Shown here piece after piece: positions 1-5,996 of a DNA stretch of 7,690 nucleotides. The notes beneath the pieces are model-generated. The model worked only from the letters and a program-made list of their open reading frames with translations. It did not search any database and was not told where the DNA came from. The stretch is from DASVDE01 sp035558955 (GTDB lineage: Bacteria > Actinomycetota > Thermoleophilia > Solirubrobacterales > 70-9), in the NCBI GenBank assembly GCA_035558955.1, contig DATMBX010000179.1, positions 1 through 7,690 of the forward strand, read 5' to 3'. Both the position numbers and the translations under genes were made by a program. Position 1 is the stretch's first letter. Each line of letters starts with the position of its first letter.

Positions 1-1125
1 TCGAAGCCCTCTTTCGCCGGCGAGAACGGCATCTGCCCAGTCGGAATTCGCCTGGCCGTTGCTGCTCGGGTCGTCGCGCATCGTCCGGAACTTCAACATC
101 TCGAACTCCTGCCCGTCGATCCCCACCCGCCGCTGGCGGAAGAGAATCGGGCGGCCGAGGTCGAGCCGAACGGCGAGGGCGCCAAGCGCCAGCACAGGGG
201 CGAGCACGACCAGGCCCAGGCCGGCGATCACGCGTTCGGCCGCGTACTTGATCGAGAGCTGCCAACCCCGGGGGTCGGTCGGGTACACGCTGATCACGGG
301 GATTCCCGCGACCCGGTCCAGGACCGTCCGGTCGGGAATTCCCTCGAACAGGCGGGGAACCAGCGAAACCGTCACTCCGAGCTCGTCGAGCCGCCGGGCC
401 GCGGCGAGGGTCCGTTCGTGCGGCGCAGCGGAGAAACTGAGGATTGCGTGCTCGACGCCGTGGGCTACCACCACCGACTCGAGCTCCGACTCGGGGCCGA
501 GAATCGGAACGTCCGTCTCGCCGACAGCCTGCATCGGGGTGTCGTCGACGAAGCCGACCGGCCGCAAGCCGATTTCGGGCTTGTCGAGCAGGCGTCGCGC
601 GATCAGGTGGCCCACCTTGCCGGCGCCCAGGATCAGAGTGGCATGGCCGCCCTGGCCGCGCCGCCATCGCGTTACCTCGGCCGCGCGAAGAGCTCCTCGG
701 CCGATGACGAGGCAAACCGCCGATAGAACCCACAGGCGGGCCGACTGGTGGGCGATGGGAACTCCACTGGTGACCAGCCGTGTCGCAAAGGTGAGGAGCG
801 CGGCCGCCAGCCCGGTCGCTATGACGATCGTTCGGAACTCGTTGAGAGCGCTGTTCGCCATTCGCTGGCGGTAGATGCCGTTGAACGCGAGCAGAGCAAA
901 GACCAGCGCCACGTAGGCGACGACATAGCCGCCGGCCAACACCCGATCGCTGCTTGTGGAAAGGCCGTAGACGGCGGTGGCCCCGAACATCGCCGTCAGG
1001 TCGATCAGGCCCGCCAGCTTCGCTCGACCGACCCGCTCCCATCCATGGGCGACGCTGACCCTGGAGCGTGTCCGCCACTGCGTATGGCTTTGTGAGTTGG
1101 CGGCAGCGCTGGAACTGTCGATCAT
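1..1125 (-). CDS. Polyprenyl glycosylphosphotransferase (undecaprenyl-phosphate sugar-1-phosphate transferase), 3' end cut by window edge
   Basis: This membrane enzyme family moves a sugar-1-phosphate from a nucleotide sugar onto undecaprenyl phosphate, the first step in building exopolysaccharide, capsule or O-antigen repeat units. I translated the minus strand by hand; 375 codons are open to the window edge. About four hydrophobic segments lie near residues 36-56, 65-84, 99-117 and 131-149. A Rossmann-like CoA-binding_3 region follows, with LILGAGKVG at 164-172 and GFVDD at 191-195. A membrane-dipping helix near 298-320 precedes the family signature PILFRQRRVG (326-335) and MLKFRTM (343-349). 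The catalytic Asp-Glu dyad, normally in an SLDELPQ-type motif, would lie beyond the window. The sugar is not predictable. The start is uncertain: ATG at 1125 has no good ribosome site, whereas an in-frame TTG at 1149 has GGAGAG (1160-1165) ten bases upstream. The frame is closed by a TAA at 1240-1242. Confidence 0.9.
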   Translation of the reverse strand, partial: MIDSSSAAANSQSHTQWRTRSRVSVAHGWERVGRAKLAGLIDLTAMFGATAVYGLSTSSDRVLAGGYVVAYVALVFALLAFNGIYRQRMANSALNEFRTIVIATGLAAALLTFATRLVTSGVPIAHQSARLWVLSAVCLVIGRGALRAAEVTRWRRGQGGHATLILGAGKVGHLIARRLLDKPEIGLRPVGFVDDTPMQAVGETDVPILGPESELESVVVAHGVEHAILSFSAAPHERTLAAARRLDELGVTVSLVPRLFEGIPDRTVLDRVAGIPVISVYPTDPRGWQLSIKYAAERVIAGLGLVVLAPVLALGALAVRLDLGRPILFRQRRVGIDGQEFEMLKFRTMRDDPSSNGQANSDWADAVLAGERGLR

Positions 1126-1333
1126 TCCGTGTGGATTATTGCGTTCCAAAGTCGCTCGACTCTCCGAGGTTCTACGTCTTGCAATAGACCGTCCGCGAGG
1201 GCGGCGGTTCGTATCTATCGGCAGGGGAATGCCTTCGCGTTAGGGGGTGGTAACCAGGGACGAACAAACAACTTCTACAGAGTAGAACTCCGGAAAGACC
1301 GGCAAGATTCGGTCCAACCAATGTCAATTTGAG
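1126..1333 (-). other. Intergenic region between lysS and the glycosylphosphotransferase gene
   Basis: This 208-base gap is AT-richer than the genes around it. In the direction of transcription it holds a short CCGG-N5-CCGG inverted repeat (1290-1302), a perfect 6 bp hairpin (1273-1287), and an AATAAT -10-like hexamer (1135-1140) nine bases before the downstream ATG. I see no convincing gene on either strand; a 67-codon plus-strand frame here has no support. The region probably ends the lysS transcript and carries the promoter for the glycosylphosphotransferase. Confidence 0.55.
1273..1287 (-). terminator. Possible hairpin terminator or operator after lysS
   Basis: On the minus strand the sequence TTCTAC-TCT-GTAGAA is a perfect 6 bp inverted repeat with a 3-base loop, about 45 bases past the lysS stop codon. 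It is followed by a broken T-rich stretch (GTTGTTTGTTCG). The stem is short and the T tract interrupted, so termination would be weak. A symmetric repressor site in the promoter region of the next gene is an equally good reading. Confidence 0.3.
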
Positions 1334-2812
1334 TTAGGTCCGCATTGCAGGGAAAAGCACGACTTCGCGCAGGGTTCTAGCCCCCGTCAGCATCATCGCC
1401 AGGCGGTCGATCCCGAGGCCGACCCCGCCGGTCGGCGGCATGCCCTGCTCCAGCGCTTCGACGAACGCCTCGTCGAATGGCTGCGCCTCCTCGTCGCCGC
1501 GGGCGATCTCGGCGGCCTGCTGCTCGAAGCGGCGACGCTGCTCGTCAGGGTCATTCAGCTCGGTGAACGAGTTGGCGATCTCAACGCCGCCGACGAAGGC
1601 CTCCCAGCGCTCGACCACGCCCTCCTCGGAGCGGTGTGCCTTGGCGAAGGGGGACAGCTCGGCGGGATAGTCGAAGACGAAGGTCGGCTGGACCAGCTCC
1701 GGCTCGACCGACTTGGCGAGCAGGCCGTCGACCAGCTTGCCCCAGCCCTCGGCCGGGTCGGGCTCGGTCCCCATCGCGGCGGCCAGCGCTTCGCGGGTGG
1801 GGTGTTCGGCGATGTCGATCCCAGTGCGATCGCGGATCGCCTCGCGCAGCGTCACCCGCTTCCACGGCGGCGCGAAATCGATCGTCGCCTCCCCGCGCTG
1901 CACCTTCGTCGTCCCAAGCACCCGCTCCGCCACTTCTGACACCAGGTGCTCCAGGTCGTGAGCCGTCTTCTCATAGTCGGCGTATGCCTCGTACCACTCG
2001 AGCATCGTGAACTCGGGGTTGTGCTTGTGGGAGACGCCCTCGTTGCGGAAGTCCTTGCCCATTTCGTAGACGCGGTCGATGCCGCCGACCACCAGCCGCT
2101 TCAGGTACAGCTCGGTCGCGATCCGCAGGTAGAAGTCGCGGTCGAGCACGTAGTGGTGCGTGGTGAAGGGACGCGCCAGGGCACCGCCGTAGAGCGGCTG
2201 CAGGACCGGCGTCTCCACCTCGACGAAGCCGTGGTCGTCGAGCCAGCGCCGCACCTCGGAGATCGCGCGGGAGCGAGTCGCGAACACCCGCCTCGCCTCT
2301 TCGTTCGCCATCAGGTCGAGCTCACGCCGCCGGTAGCGGGTCTCGGTGTCTTCGAGCCCGTGGAACTTGTCCGGGGGCGGGCGCAGGCTCTTGGCGAGCA
2401 ACCGCCAGTGGTCGATCGCCAGCGTCAGCTCGCCGCCGCGCCGGGTCGCCATCGCGGTGCCCTCGACGCCGACTATGTCGCCGAGATCGAGATCGACCAG
2501 CAGCTCAAAGGCCTCCTCGCCGAGCAGATCCTCGCGCGCGTGAATCTGGATCCGCCCACTCCCGTCGCGCAAATCGAGGAAGCAGGCCTTGCCATGCCCC
2601 CGCCGCCCAACGATCCGCCCGGCCACACGGTGCCGCGACTCAGTCTCGATCCCAGCCGCCAACCCCTCATGCGCGGCCCGCACCTCAGCAACATCCTCCC
2701 GCTCCTCAAAGGCATGAGGAAACGGATCCACACCAGCCTCCCGAAGCCGCGCAAGCTTCTCCCGCCGGTCACGGAGAACGTCAGAAAGTCCTGGGCCCTC
2801 AGGCTCGCTCAT
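1334..2812 (-). CDS. lysS: Lysyl-tRNA synthetase, class II
   Basis: Cytoplasmic enzyme that charges tRNA-Lys with lysine using ATP. The 492 residues match the usual bacterial class II length of about 500. An N-terminal OB-fold anticodon-binding domain covers roughly 63-145, with CFLDLRDGSGRIQIHA at 77-92. The catalytic domain shows motif 1 around 183-206 (GFVEVETPVLQP), the LysRS-specific GGALARPF (209-216) and LYLKRLVVGG (235-244), motif 2 (FRNEGVSHKHNPEFTMLEWY, 255-274) and motif 3 (GVGLGIDRLAMMLTG, 463-477). All key class II elements are present, so it should be active. It starts at ATG 2812, 22 bases after the greA stop, with only a weak AGG-type ribosome site, which fits co-transcription with greA. 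The first 80 or so codons use noticeably more GGG, TTG, CTT and T-ending codons than the rest. Confidence 0.98.
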   Translation of the reverse strand: MSEPEGPGLSDVLRDRREKLARLREAGVDPFPHAFEEREDVAEVRAAHEGLAAGIETESRHRVAGRIVGRRGHGKACFLDLRDGSGRIQIHAREDLLGEEAFELLVDLDLGDIVGVEGTAMATRRGGELTLAIDHWRLLAKSLRPPPDKFHGLEDTETRYRRRELDLMANEEARRVFATRSRAISEVRRWLDDHGFVEVETPVLQPLYGGALARPFTTHHYVLDRDFYLRIATELYLKRLVVGGIDRVYEMGKDFRNEGVSHKHNPEFTMLEWYEAYADYEKTAHDLEHLVSEVAERVLGTTKVQRGEATIDFAPPWKRVTLREAIRDRTGIDIAEHPTREALAAAMGTEPDPAEGWGKLVDGLLAKSVEPELVQPTFVFDYPAELSPFAKAHRSEEGVVERWEAFVGGVEIANSFTELNDPDEQRRRFEQQAAEIARGDEEAQPFDEAFVEALEQGMPPTGGVGLGIDRLAMMLTGARTLREVVLFPAMRT

Positions 2813-2834
2813 TGCCGCGCGAGCCTATCGACCG

Positions 2835-3314
2835 CTAGGCCGTTTCGATCTTGGTGATTTTGAGTCTCTTCTTAGGCCCGCGCGGAACCTCGACGCTGAC
2901 CACATCGTTTCGCTTGTGCCCAATCAAGGCTTTGCCGATCGGCGACTCGTTGGAAAGCTTGTGCTCCATCGGGTCCGCCTCGGTCGAGCCGACGATCTGG
3001 AACTTCTGCGAGTCGCCCGTCTTCTGGTCTTTGACGTGGACGATCGAGCCGAACTGCACCTCGTCGGTGCCCAGATCGCTCTCGTCGATCACCGTCGAGC
3101 GCCGCAGCCGCTCCTCGAGCTGGGCTATCCGCTGCTCCAGCAGCGCCTGCTCGTTCTTGGCGTCGTCGTACTCGGCGTTCTCGGAGATGTCGCCGAACTC
3201 ACGCGCCTCCTTGATGCGCTCCGCGACCTCGCGCCTTTTGGTGGTCGAGAGGTGCTCGATTTCCTCTTTGAGCTTCTCGAGCCCCTCGGGGGTGATGACG
3301 GACTGCCGACTCAC
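2835..3314 (-). CDS. greA: Transcription elongation factor GreA
   Basis: GreA enters the secondary channel of backtracked RNA polymerase and stimulates cleavage of the misaligned RNA 3' end so that elongation resumes. At 159 residues it has the normal family length. The N-terminal coiled coil (about 8-75) carries the tip motif FGDISENAEYDDAK (40-53) with the conserved acidic residues D42 and E45 that position the catalytic magnesium. The C-terminal FKBP-like domain has the hallmark SPIGKALIG (124-132) followed by VVSVEVP. Translation starts at GTG 3314, with GAGG nine bases upstream (GAGAGG). It has a 107-base leader region after dusB, suggesting a promoter of its own as well as possible read-through, and it is followed closely by lysS. 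Confidence 0.98.
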   Translation of the reverse strand: MSRQSVITPEGLEKLKEEIEHLSTTKRREVAERIKEAREFGDISENAEYDDAKNEQALLEQRIAQLEERLRRSTVIDESDLGTDEVQFGSIVHVKDQKTGDSQKFQIVGSTEADPMEHKLSNESPIGKALIGHKRNDVVSVEVPRGPKKRLKITKIETA

Positions 3315-3422
3315 GTTTGATGACCTCTCGTCGGTTAAAGGGAGCGCGGAAATATAGCGAGGCGGATTGACCGCTCAGGAACCGACACAACCGGTGAGCG
3401 ACTCGCTCGCTGCGCAAAGGAA
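3315..3422 (-). promoter_or_regulatory. dusB-greA intergenic region with candidate greA promoter
   Basis: This is the only sizeable gap within the dusB-greA-lysS run. On the minus strand a good -10-like TATATT lies at 3351-3356, about 37 bases before the greA GTG, giving a leader of roughly 30 bases that includes the GAGAGG ribosome site. No convincing -35 hexamer stands 16-18 bases upstream. Just 5' of the -10 is a bulged inverted repeat (GAGCGG / CCGCCTC), and nearer the dusB stop a near-palindrome GAGCGAGTCGCTC. Neither has a T tract, so a strong terminator for dusB is not evident. The promoter is inferred from sequence alone. Confidence 0.4.
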
Positions 3423-4427
3423 TCAGATATGGATGCTTGCTCGCTCGCGCTCACCCAATAGACCTTGGATGAGTTCTCTTGCTCGGGAGAGGTCGGCGCT
3501 GCGCTGGAGCTCGTCGGCGACCTCGGTGGGCGCCTCAAGCGGCTCCATGTACCAGGGATAGAACTTGCGCAGGTAGCGCGCCGCCCGCTCGGTGCCGAAA
3601 TGCTCCTCCGCGCGGTCCACGACCCAGAGCAGCTCGACGGCTATCTCCTCGCGCCCGGGCGGCTCGGCGCGACGGCCGGTCAGCTCCTCGAAGACCCAGG
3701 GATTGCCGAGCGAGCCGCGGGCGATCATCACCGCGTCGGCGCCCGACTCCTCGTAGGCGTGGCGCGCCGCGCCGGCGGAGCTGAGGCCGCCGGAGACGAT
3801 CACCGGCACCTCGACCCGCTCGACCAGCTCGCGGGTGAGCGCGTAGTCGGGCCGGCCCTTGTGGCCGACCTTGGCGGCGCGCGGGTGGAACGCGACCGCG
3901 GCGACGCCGCCGTCCTCGACCAGGCGCAGCGCCAACTCGAAGCCGGAGCGGTCGCCCGGCTCGATCCCCGAGCGCAGCTTCACCGTCACCGGCAGGCCGC
4001 TGCCCTCGGCGGCGCCGCGAGCCAGGGCGAGGGCCAGATCGTGGTCGCGCAGCAACTCGGCGCCGGCGCCGGTCTTGCGCACCTTGCGCACCGGGCAGCC
4101 CATGTTGATGTCGATCAGGTCCGCGCCGGCCTCGGCGGCGATCGCCGCGCCGGCGCGCATCACCTCGGCGTCATGGCCGAAGAGCTGGATCGAGACCGGA
4201 TGCTCGTCGGGGTGGATCCGCATCAGCTCGCGCAGGGTGCGCTCGTTGCGGTGGTGCAGGCCGAAGCTGGAGACCATCTCCGAGACGGCAAGCCCGGCGC
4301 CGTGCCGTTTCGCCTGCAGGCGCACGAACCAGTTGCCGATCCCCGCCAGCGGAGCGAGCAGGACGCGGTTGGCGATCTCGACCCCGCCGATCTCAAACGG
4401 TTCTGTCAGTTCAGGCGTTGCGCTCAT
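3423..4427 (-). CDS. dusB: tRNA-dihydrouridine synthase, DusB-like
   Basis: FMN enzyme that reduces specific uridines of tRNA to dihydrouridine with NADPH, loosening the tRNA fold. The 334 residues form the usual TIM barrel plus C-terminal helical domain. Visible signatures are APLAGIGNWFVR (25-36), SIQLFGHD (79-86), the active-site motif DINMGCPVRKV (106-116) with catalytic C111, VTVKLRSG (147-154) with the FMN-contact lysine K150, H181 in AFHPRA, the phosphate-binding SGG (212-214) and IARGSLGNPW (235-244). The C-terminal domain holds the family's YLRKFYPWY stretch (285-293). The start at ATG 4427 has GAGG seven bases upstream, and the gene overlaps the end of coaX by 17 bases, pointing to translational coupling. 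Which uridine it modifies cannot be read here, so the DusB label rests on overall resemblance and synteny with lysS. Confidence 0.95.
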   Translation of the reverse strand: MSATPELTEPFEIGGVEIANRVLLAPLAGIGNWFVRLQAKRHGAGLAVSEMVSSFGLHHRNERTLRELMRIHPDEHPVSIQLFGHDAEVMRAGAAIAAEAGADLIDINMGCPVRKVRKTGAGAELLRDHDLALALARGAAEGSGLPVTVKLRSGIEPGDRSGFELALRLVEDGGVAAVAFHPRAAKVGHKGRPDYALTRELVERVEVPVIVSGGLSSAGAARHAYEESGADAVMIARGSLGNPWVFEELTGRRAEPPGREEIAVELLWVVDRAEEHFGTERAARYLRKFYPWYMEPLEAPTEVADELQRSADLSRARELIQGLLGERERASIHI

Positions 4428-5175
4428 GGATCAACCTCAGTCCCTTCAGGGTAAGGAGATCGTCCACTTCATCGATCGTCTCGGTGAAAGGGACGATCAC
4501 CTCGGCGAGGCCGCCGGTGGCGAGGAAGCGAGCCGCTCCCAGCTCTTCCTCGATGCGCCGCGCGATGCCGTCGATCAAGCCGGCGAAACCGAAGACGACC
4601 CCCGACTGGATCGCCGTGCGACTGGAACGGCCGATCGCCGACTCGGGTGCGGCGAGGTCGATGCGGGGGATGCGGGCAGCGCGTTCGACCAGGGCGGTCA
4701 GCGACACCTCAAGGCCGGGGGCGATCGCCCCACCCAGGTACTCGCCTTCGGCTGAGACCGCGTCGAAGTTGATCCCGGTGCCGAAGTCGACGACGACGCA
4801 GGCGCCGCCGACCCGGTCATAGGCGGCGACGGCGTTGACGAGGCGGTCGGCGCCAACCTCCTGCGGATTGTCGATCCGGATCGGCATTCCGGTTTTGATC
4901 CCGGGCGCGACCAGTAGGCACTCGGCGTCGGTCAGGTAGCGCTCGGTCAACTGCTCGTACTGTGCGCCCAGCGGGGGCACGACCGAGGAAACGCAGACGG
5001 CGCTCAGGTCGCCGAGGGTCATCCCGCGCAGCGCCAGCAGGCCGCCGATCCGCTCCGCCAGCTCGTCGCCGGTCGCCCCGGCGCGAGTCTGAAAGCGCCA
5101 GTGCTCGGCCAGCCGCTCGCCGTCGAAAGCGCCGAGGTGGGTCTGGGTGTTGCCGACGTCTACCGCGAGAAGCAC
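4411..5175 (-). CDS. coaX: Type III pantothenate kinase
   Basis: Cytoplasmic kinase for the first step of coenzyme A synthesis, ATP plus pantothenate to 4'-phosphopantothenate. Type III enzymes belong to the ASKHA fold, need a monovalent cation and escape CoA feedback. From the start chosen, the N-terminus reads MLLAVDVGNT, the family phosphate-binding motif in its usual place; 254 residues is typical. Further signatures are NPQEVGADRLVNA (103-115) with the presumed catalytic-base aspartate of GADR, VVVDFGTGINFD (127-138), GGAIAPGLEVS (148-158), IQSGVVFGFAGLIDG (189-203), TGGLAEVI (220-227) and DDLLTLKGL (238-246). DFGTGINFD differs from the common DFGTATTFD. An in-frame GTG at 5190 would add five residues, but neither start has a Shine-Dalgarno. 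The 5175 start has GATAAT at -12 to -7, so a leaderless mRNA is likely. The gene ends inside the dusB start. Confidence 0.96.
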   Translation of the reverse strand: MLLAVDVGNTQTHLGAFDGERLAEHWRFQTRAGATGDELAERIGGLLALRGMTLGDLSAVCVSSVVPPLGAQYEQLTERYLTDAECLLVAPGIKTGMPIRIDNPQEVGADRLVNAVAAYDRVGGACVVVDFGTGINFDAVSAEGEYLGGAIAPGLEVSLTALVERAARIPRIDLAAPESAIGRSSRTAIQSGVVFGFAGLIDGIARRIEEELGAARFLATGGLAEVIVPFTETIDEVDDLLTLKGLRLIHERNA

Positions 5176-5181
5176 GGCGCG

Positions 5182-5187
5182 ATTATC
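5182..5187 (-). promoter_or_regulatory. Candidate coaX -10 element (leaderless promoter)
   Basis: On the minus strand GATAAT matches the sigma-70/SigA-type -10 consensus at five of six positions. Exactly six bases separate it from GTG 5175, so transcription would start on the first base of the start codon. No clear -35 is visible. Because the neighbouring gst-like gene is divergent, coaX cannot be read from the folate operon and must have a promoter in this region. Confidence 0.5.
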
Positions 5188-5191
5188 CACA
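5183..5191 (+). promoter_or_regulatory. Perfect consensus DnaA box in the coaX / gst-like promoter region
   Basis: TTATCCACA is identical to the classical high-affinity DnaA binding site. It overlaps five of the six bases of the proposed coaX -10 hexamer and lies about 50 bases before the gst-like start. DnaA bound here could block coaX transcription. No second good box is close by, so this looks like a regulatory or titration site rather than an origin. Functional binding is inferred. Confidence 0.5.
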
Positions 5192-5229
5192 GCCGAGGGG
5201 AAATCGTGCGCGACGCGCGCCGATACGCA

Positions 5230-5243
5230 TAGGATGCGCCACG
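5230..5243 (+). promoter_or_regulatory. Translation/transcription start signals of the gst-like gene
   Basis: AGGA at 5231-5234 stands nine bases before GTG 5244 and is a fair Shine-Dalgarno. The same bases lie within TAGGAT (5230-5235), a plausible actinobacterial -10 whose start point would fall almost at the GTG. Only one of the two roles may be real. The ribosome-site reading fixes GTG 5244 as the start in preference to the longer open frame upstream, which runs through coaX antisense. Confidence 0.4.
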
Positions 5244-5996
5244 GTGAACGTCCGCCTCTACACGATTCCGGGATCCCACCCGGGAATAGCGGTTCAGCTG
5301 ATGCTCAGATACAAGGGCATCCCTTTCAAGCGCACCGACCTCTTCCCGGTGATCTCGAGAGTCGCCGTCCGCGCCCTCCGCTTTCCGGGATCGAGCGTGC
5401 CGGCCCTGAAAATCGACGGCCGGCGCATCCAAGATTCGCTCAAGATCGCCCGTGAATTGGATCTTCTCCAGCCCGAACCGCCTCTGTTCCCGGCCGACCC
5501 CGAGAAGCGAGCCGCGGTCGAAGCGGCGGAGCGCTTCGGCAGCGAGGAGTTGCAGCATCCGATCCGCCAGATCATCTGGTGGGCGCTCCAGAAGAACTCC
5601 GCGCCGCTTCGCAGCTACTCGGAGGGGGCGAGACTGGGAATCCCGGTCGGGCTCGCGGTGCGCACGGCGGCCCCGATCCTCGCCATGGAGAAGCGCATCC
5701 ACAAGGCGACGGACGAAACCGTACGGGCCAATCTCGCGGCCTACGGCGGGATGCTGCAGCGAGTCGACGAGCTGATCGAGGCCGGGACCATCGGCGGCGA
5801 GGAGCCAAATGCCGCCGACTTCCAGATCGCGCCCAGCATCCGCCTCGCGATGACTTTCCAGGACCTGCGCCCGATCATCGAGTCGCGCCCGGCGGGCGAA
5901 TTCGCCAAGCGCGTCCAGCCGGAGGTCGCCGGCGATTTCCCGCCGATCTTCCCGGCCGGCTGGCTAGCGCCGCTGAACTCGCTGGCCACCGCCTAA
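5244..5996 (+). CDS. Glutathione S-transferase-like protein
   Basis: The 250-residue soluble product has a GST layout. A thioredoxin-fold N-domain (about 3-75) begins RLYTIPGSHPG, with S11 where serine/cysteine-type GSTs hold the thiol. It ends in SVPALKIDGRRIQDS, whose cis-proline P53 and D64-S65 pair match the glutathione-binding site. An all-helical C-domain follows, including NAADFQIAPSIRLA (189-202), the usual GST helix motif. The family conjugates thiols to electrophiles or acts in redox and ring-cleavage chemistry; the substrate is unknown. Actinobacteria mostly use mycothiol rather than glutathione, so the thiol partner is open. It is the only plus-strand gene, divergent from coaX and tail to tail with folK, sharing its last 33 bases. 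A longer frame to 4962 is open only because coaX antisense lacks stops; residues matching the fold start at the GTG chosen. Confidence 0.85.
   Translation: MNVRLYTIPGSHPGIAVQLMLRYKGIPFKRTDLFPVISRVAVRALRFPGSSVPALKIDGRRIQDSLKIARELDLLQPEPPLFPADPEKRAAVEAAERFGSEELQHPIRQIIWWALQKNSAPLRSYSEGARLGIPVGLAVRTAAPILAMEKRIHKATDETVRANLAAYGGMLQRVDELIEAGTIGGEEPNAADFQIAPSIRLAMTFQDLRPIIESRPAGEFAKRVQPEVAGDFPPIFPAGWLAPLNSLATA

Noticed and set aside
59..874. Plus-strand open frame of 271 codons
   Set aside because: Arg/Ser/Pro-rich shadow of the glycosylphosphotransferase, which has clear membrane helices and signature motifs on the other strand.
1130..1138. Second DnaA-like 9-mer (TAATCCACA on the minus strand) near the glycosylphosphotransferase start
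   Set aside because: One mismatch to consensus; matches of this quality are expected about once by chance in a window this size.
1322..1327. TTGACA -35-like hexamer on the minus strand just after lysS
   Set aside because: No acceptable -10 hexamer lies 16-18 bases downstream, and it is nearly 200 bases before the next gene.
1946..2857. Plus-strand open frame of 303 codons
   Set aside because: Antisense to lysS with no recognisable motif; it crosses the lysS-greA junction, as a chance frame would.
3387..3410. GAGCGA/TCGCTC palindrome after dusB as an intrinsic terminator
   Set aside because: The loop is too small for the full stem and no T tract follows on the minus strand.
4411..4427. 17-base coaX/dusB overlap as a frameshift or fusion
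   Set aside because: Both proteins are complete with normal ends and dusB has its own GAGG site, so this is ordinary operon coupling.
3465..4454. Plus-strand open frame of 329 codons
   Set aside because: It is exactly antisense to dusB, whose motifs are unmistakable; the product is low-complexity Ala/Arg/Gly/Leu sequence typical of GC-rich shadow frames.
4962..5243. N-terminal extension of the gst-like gene
   Set aside because: The extra 94 codons are Arg-rich coaX antisense; the GST fold starts at GTG 5244, which has an AGGA site.
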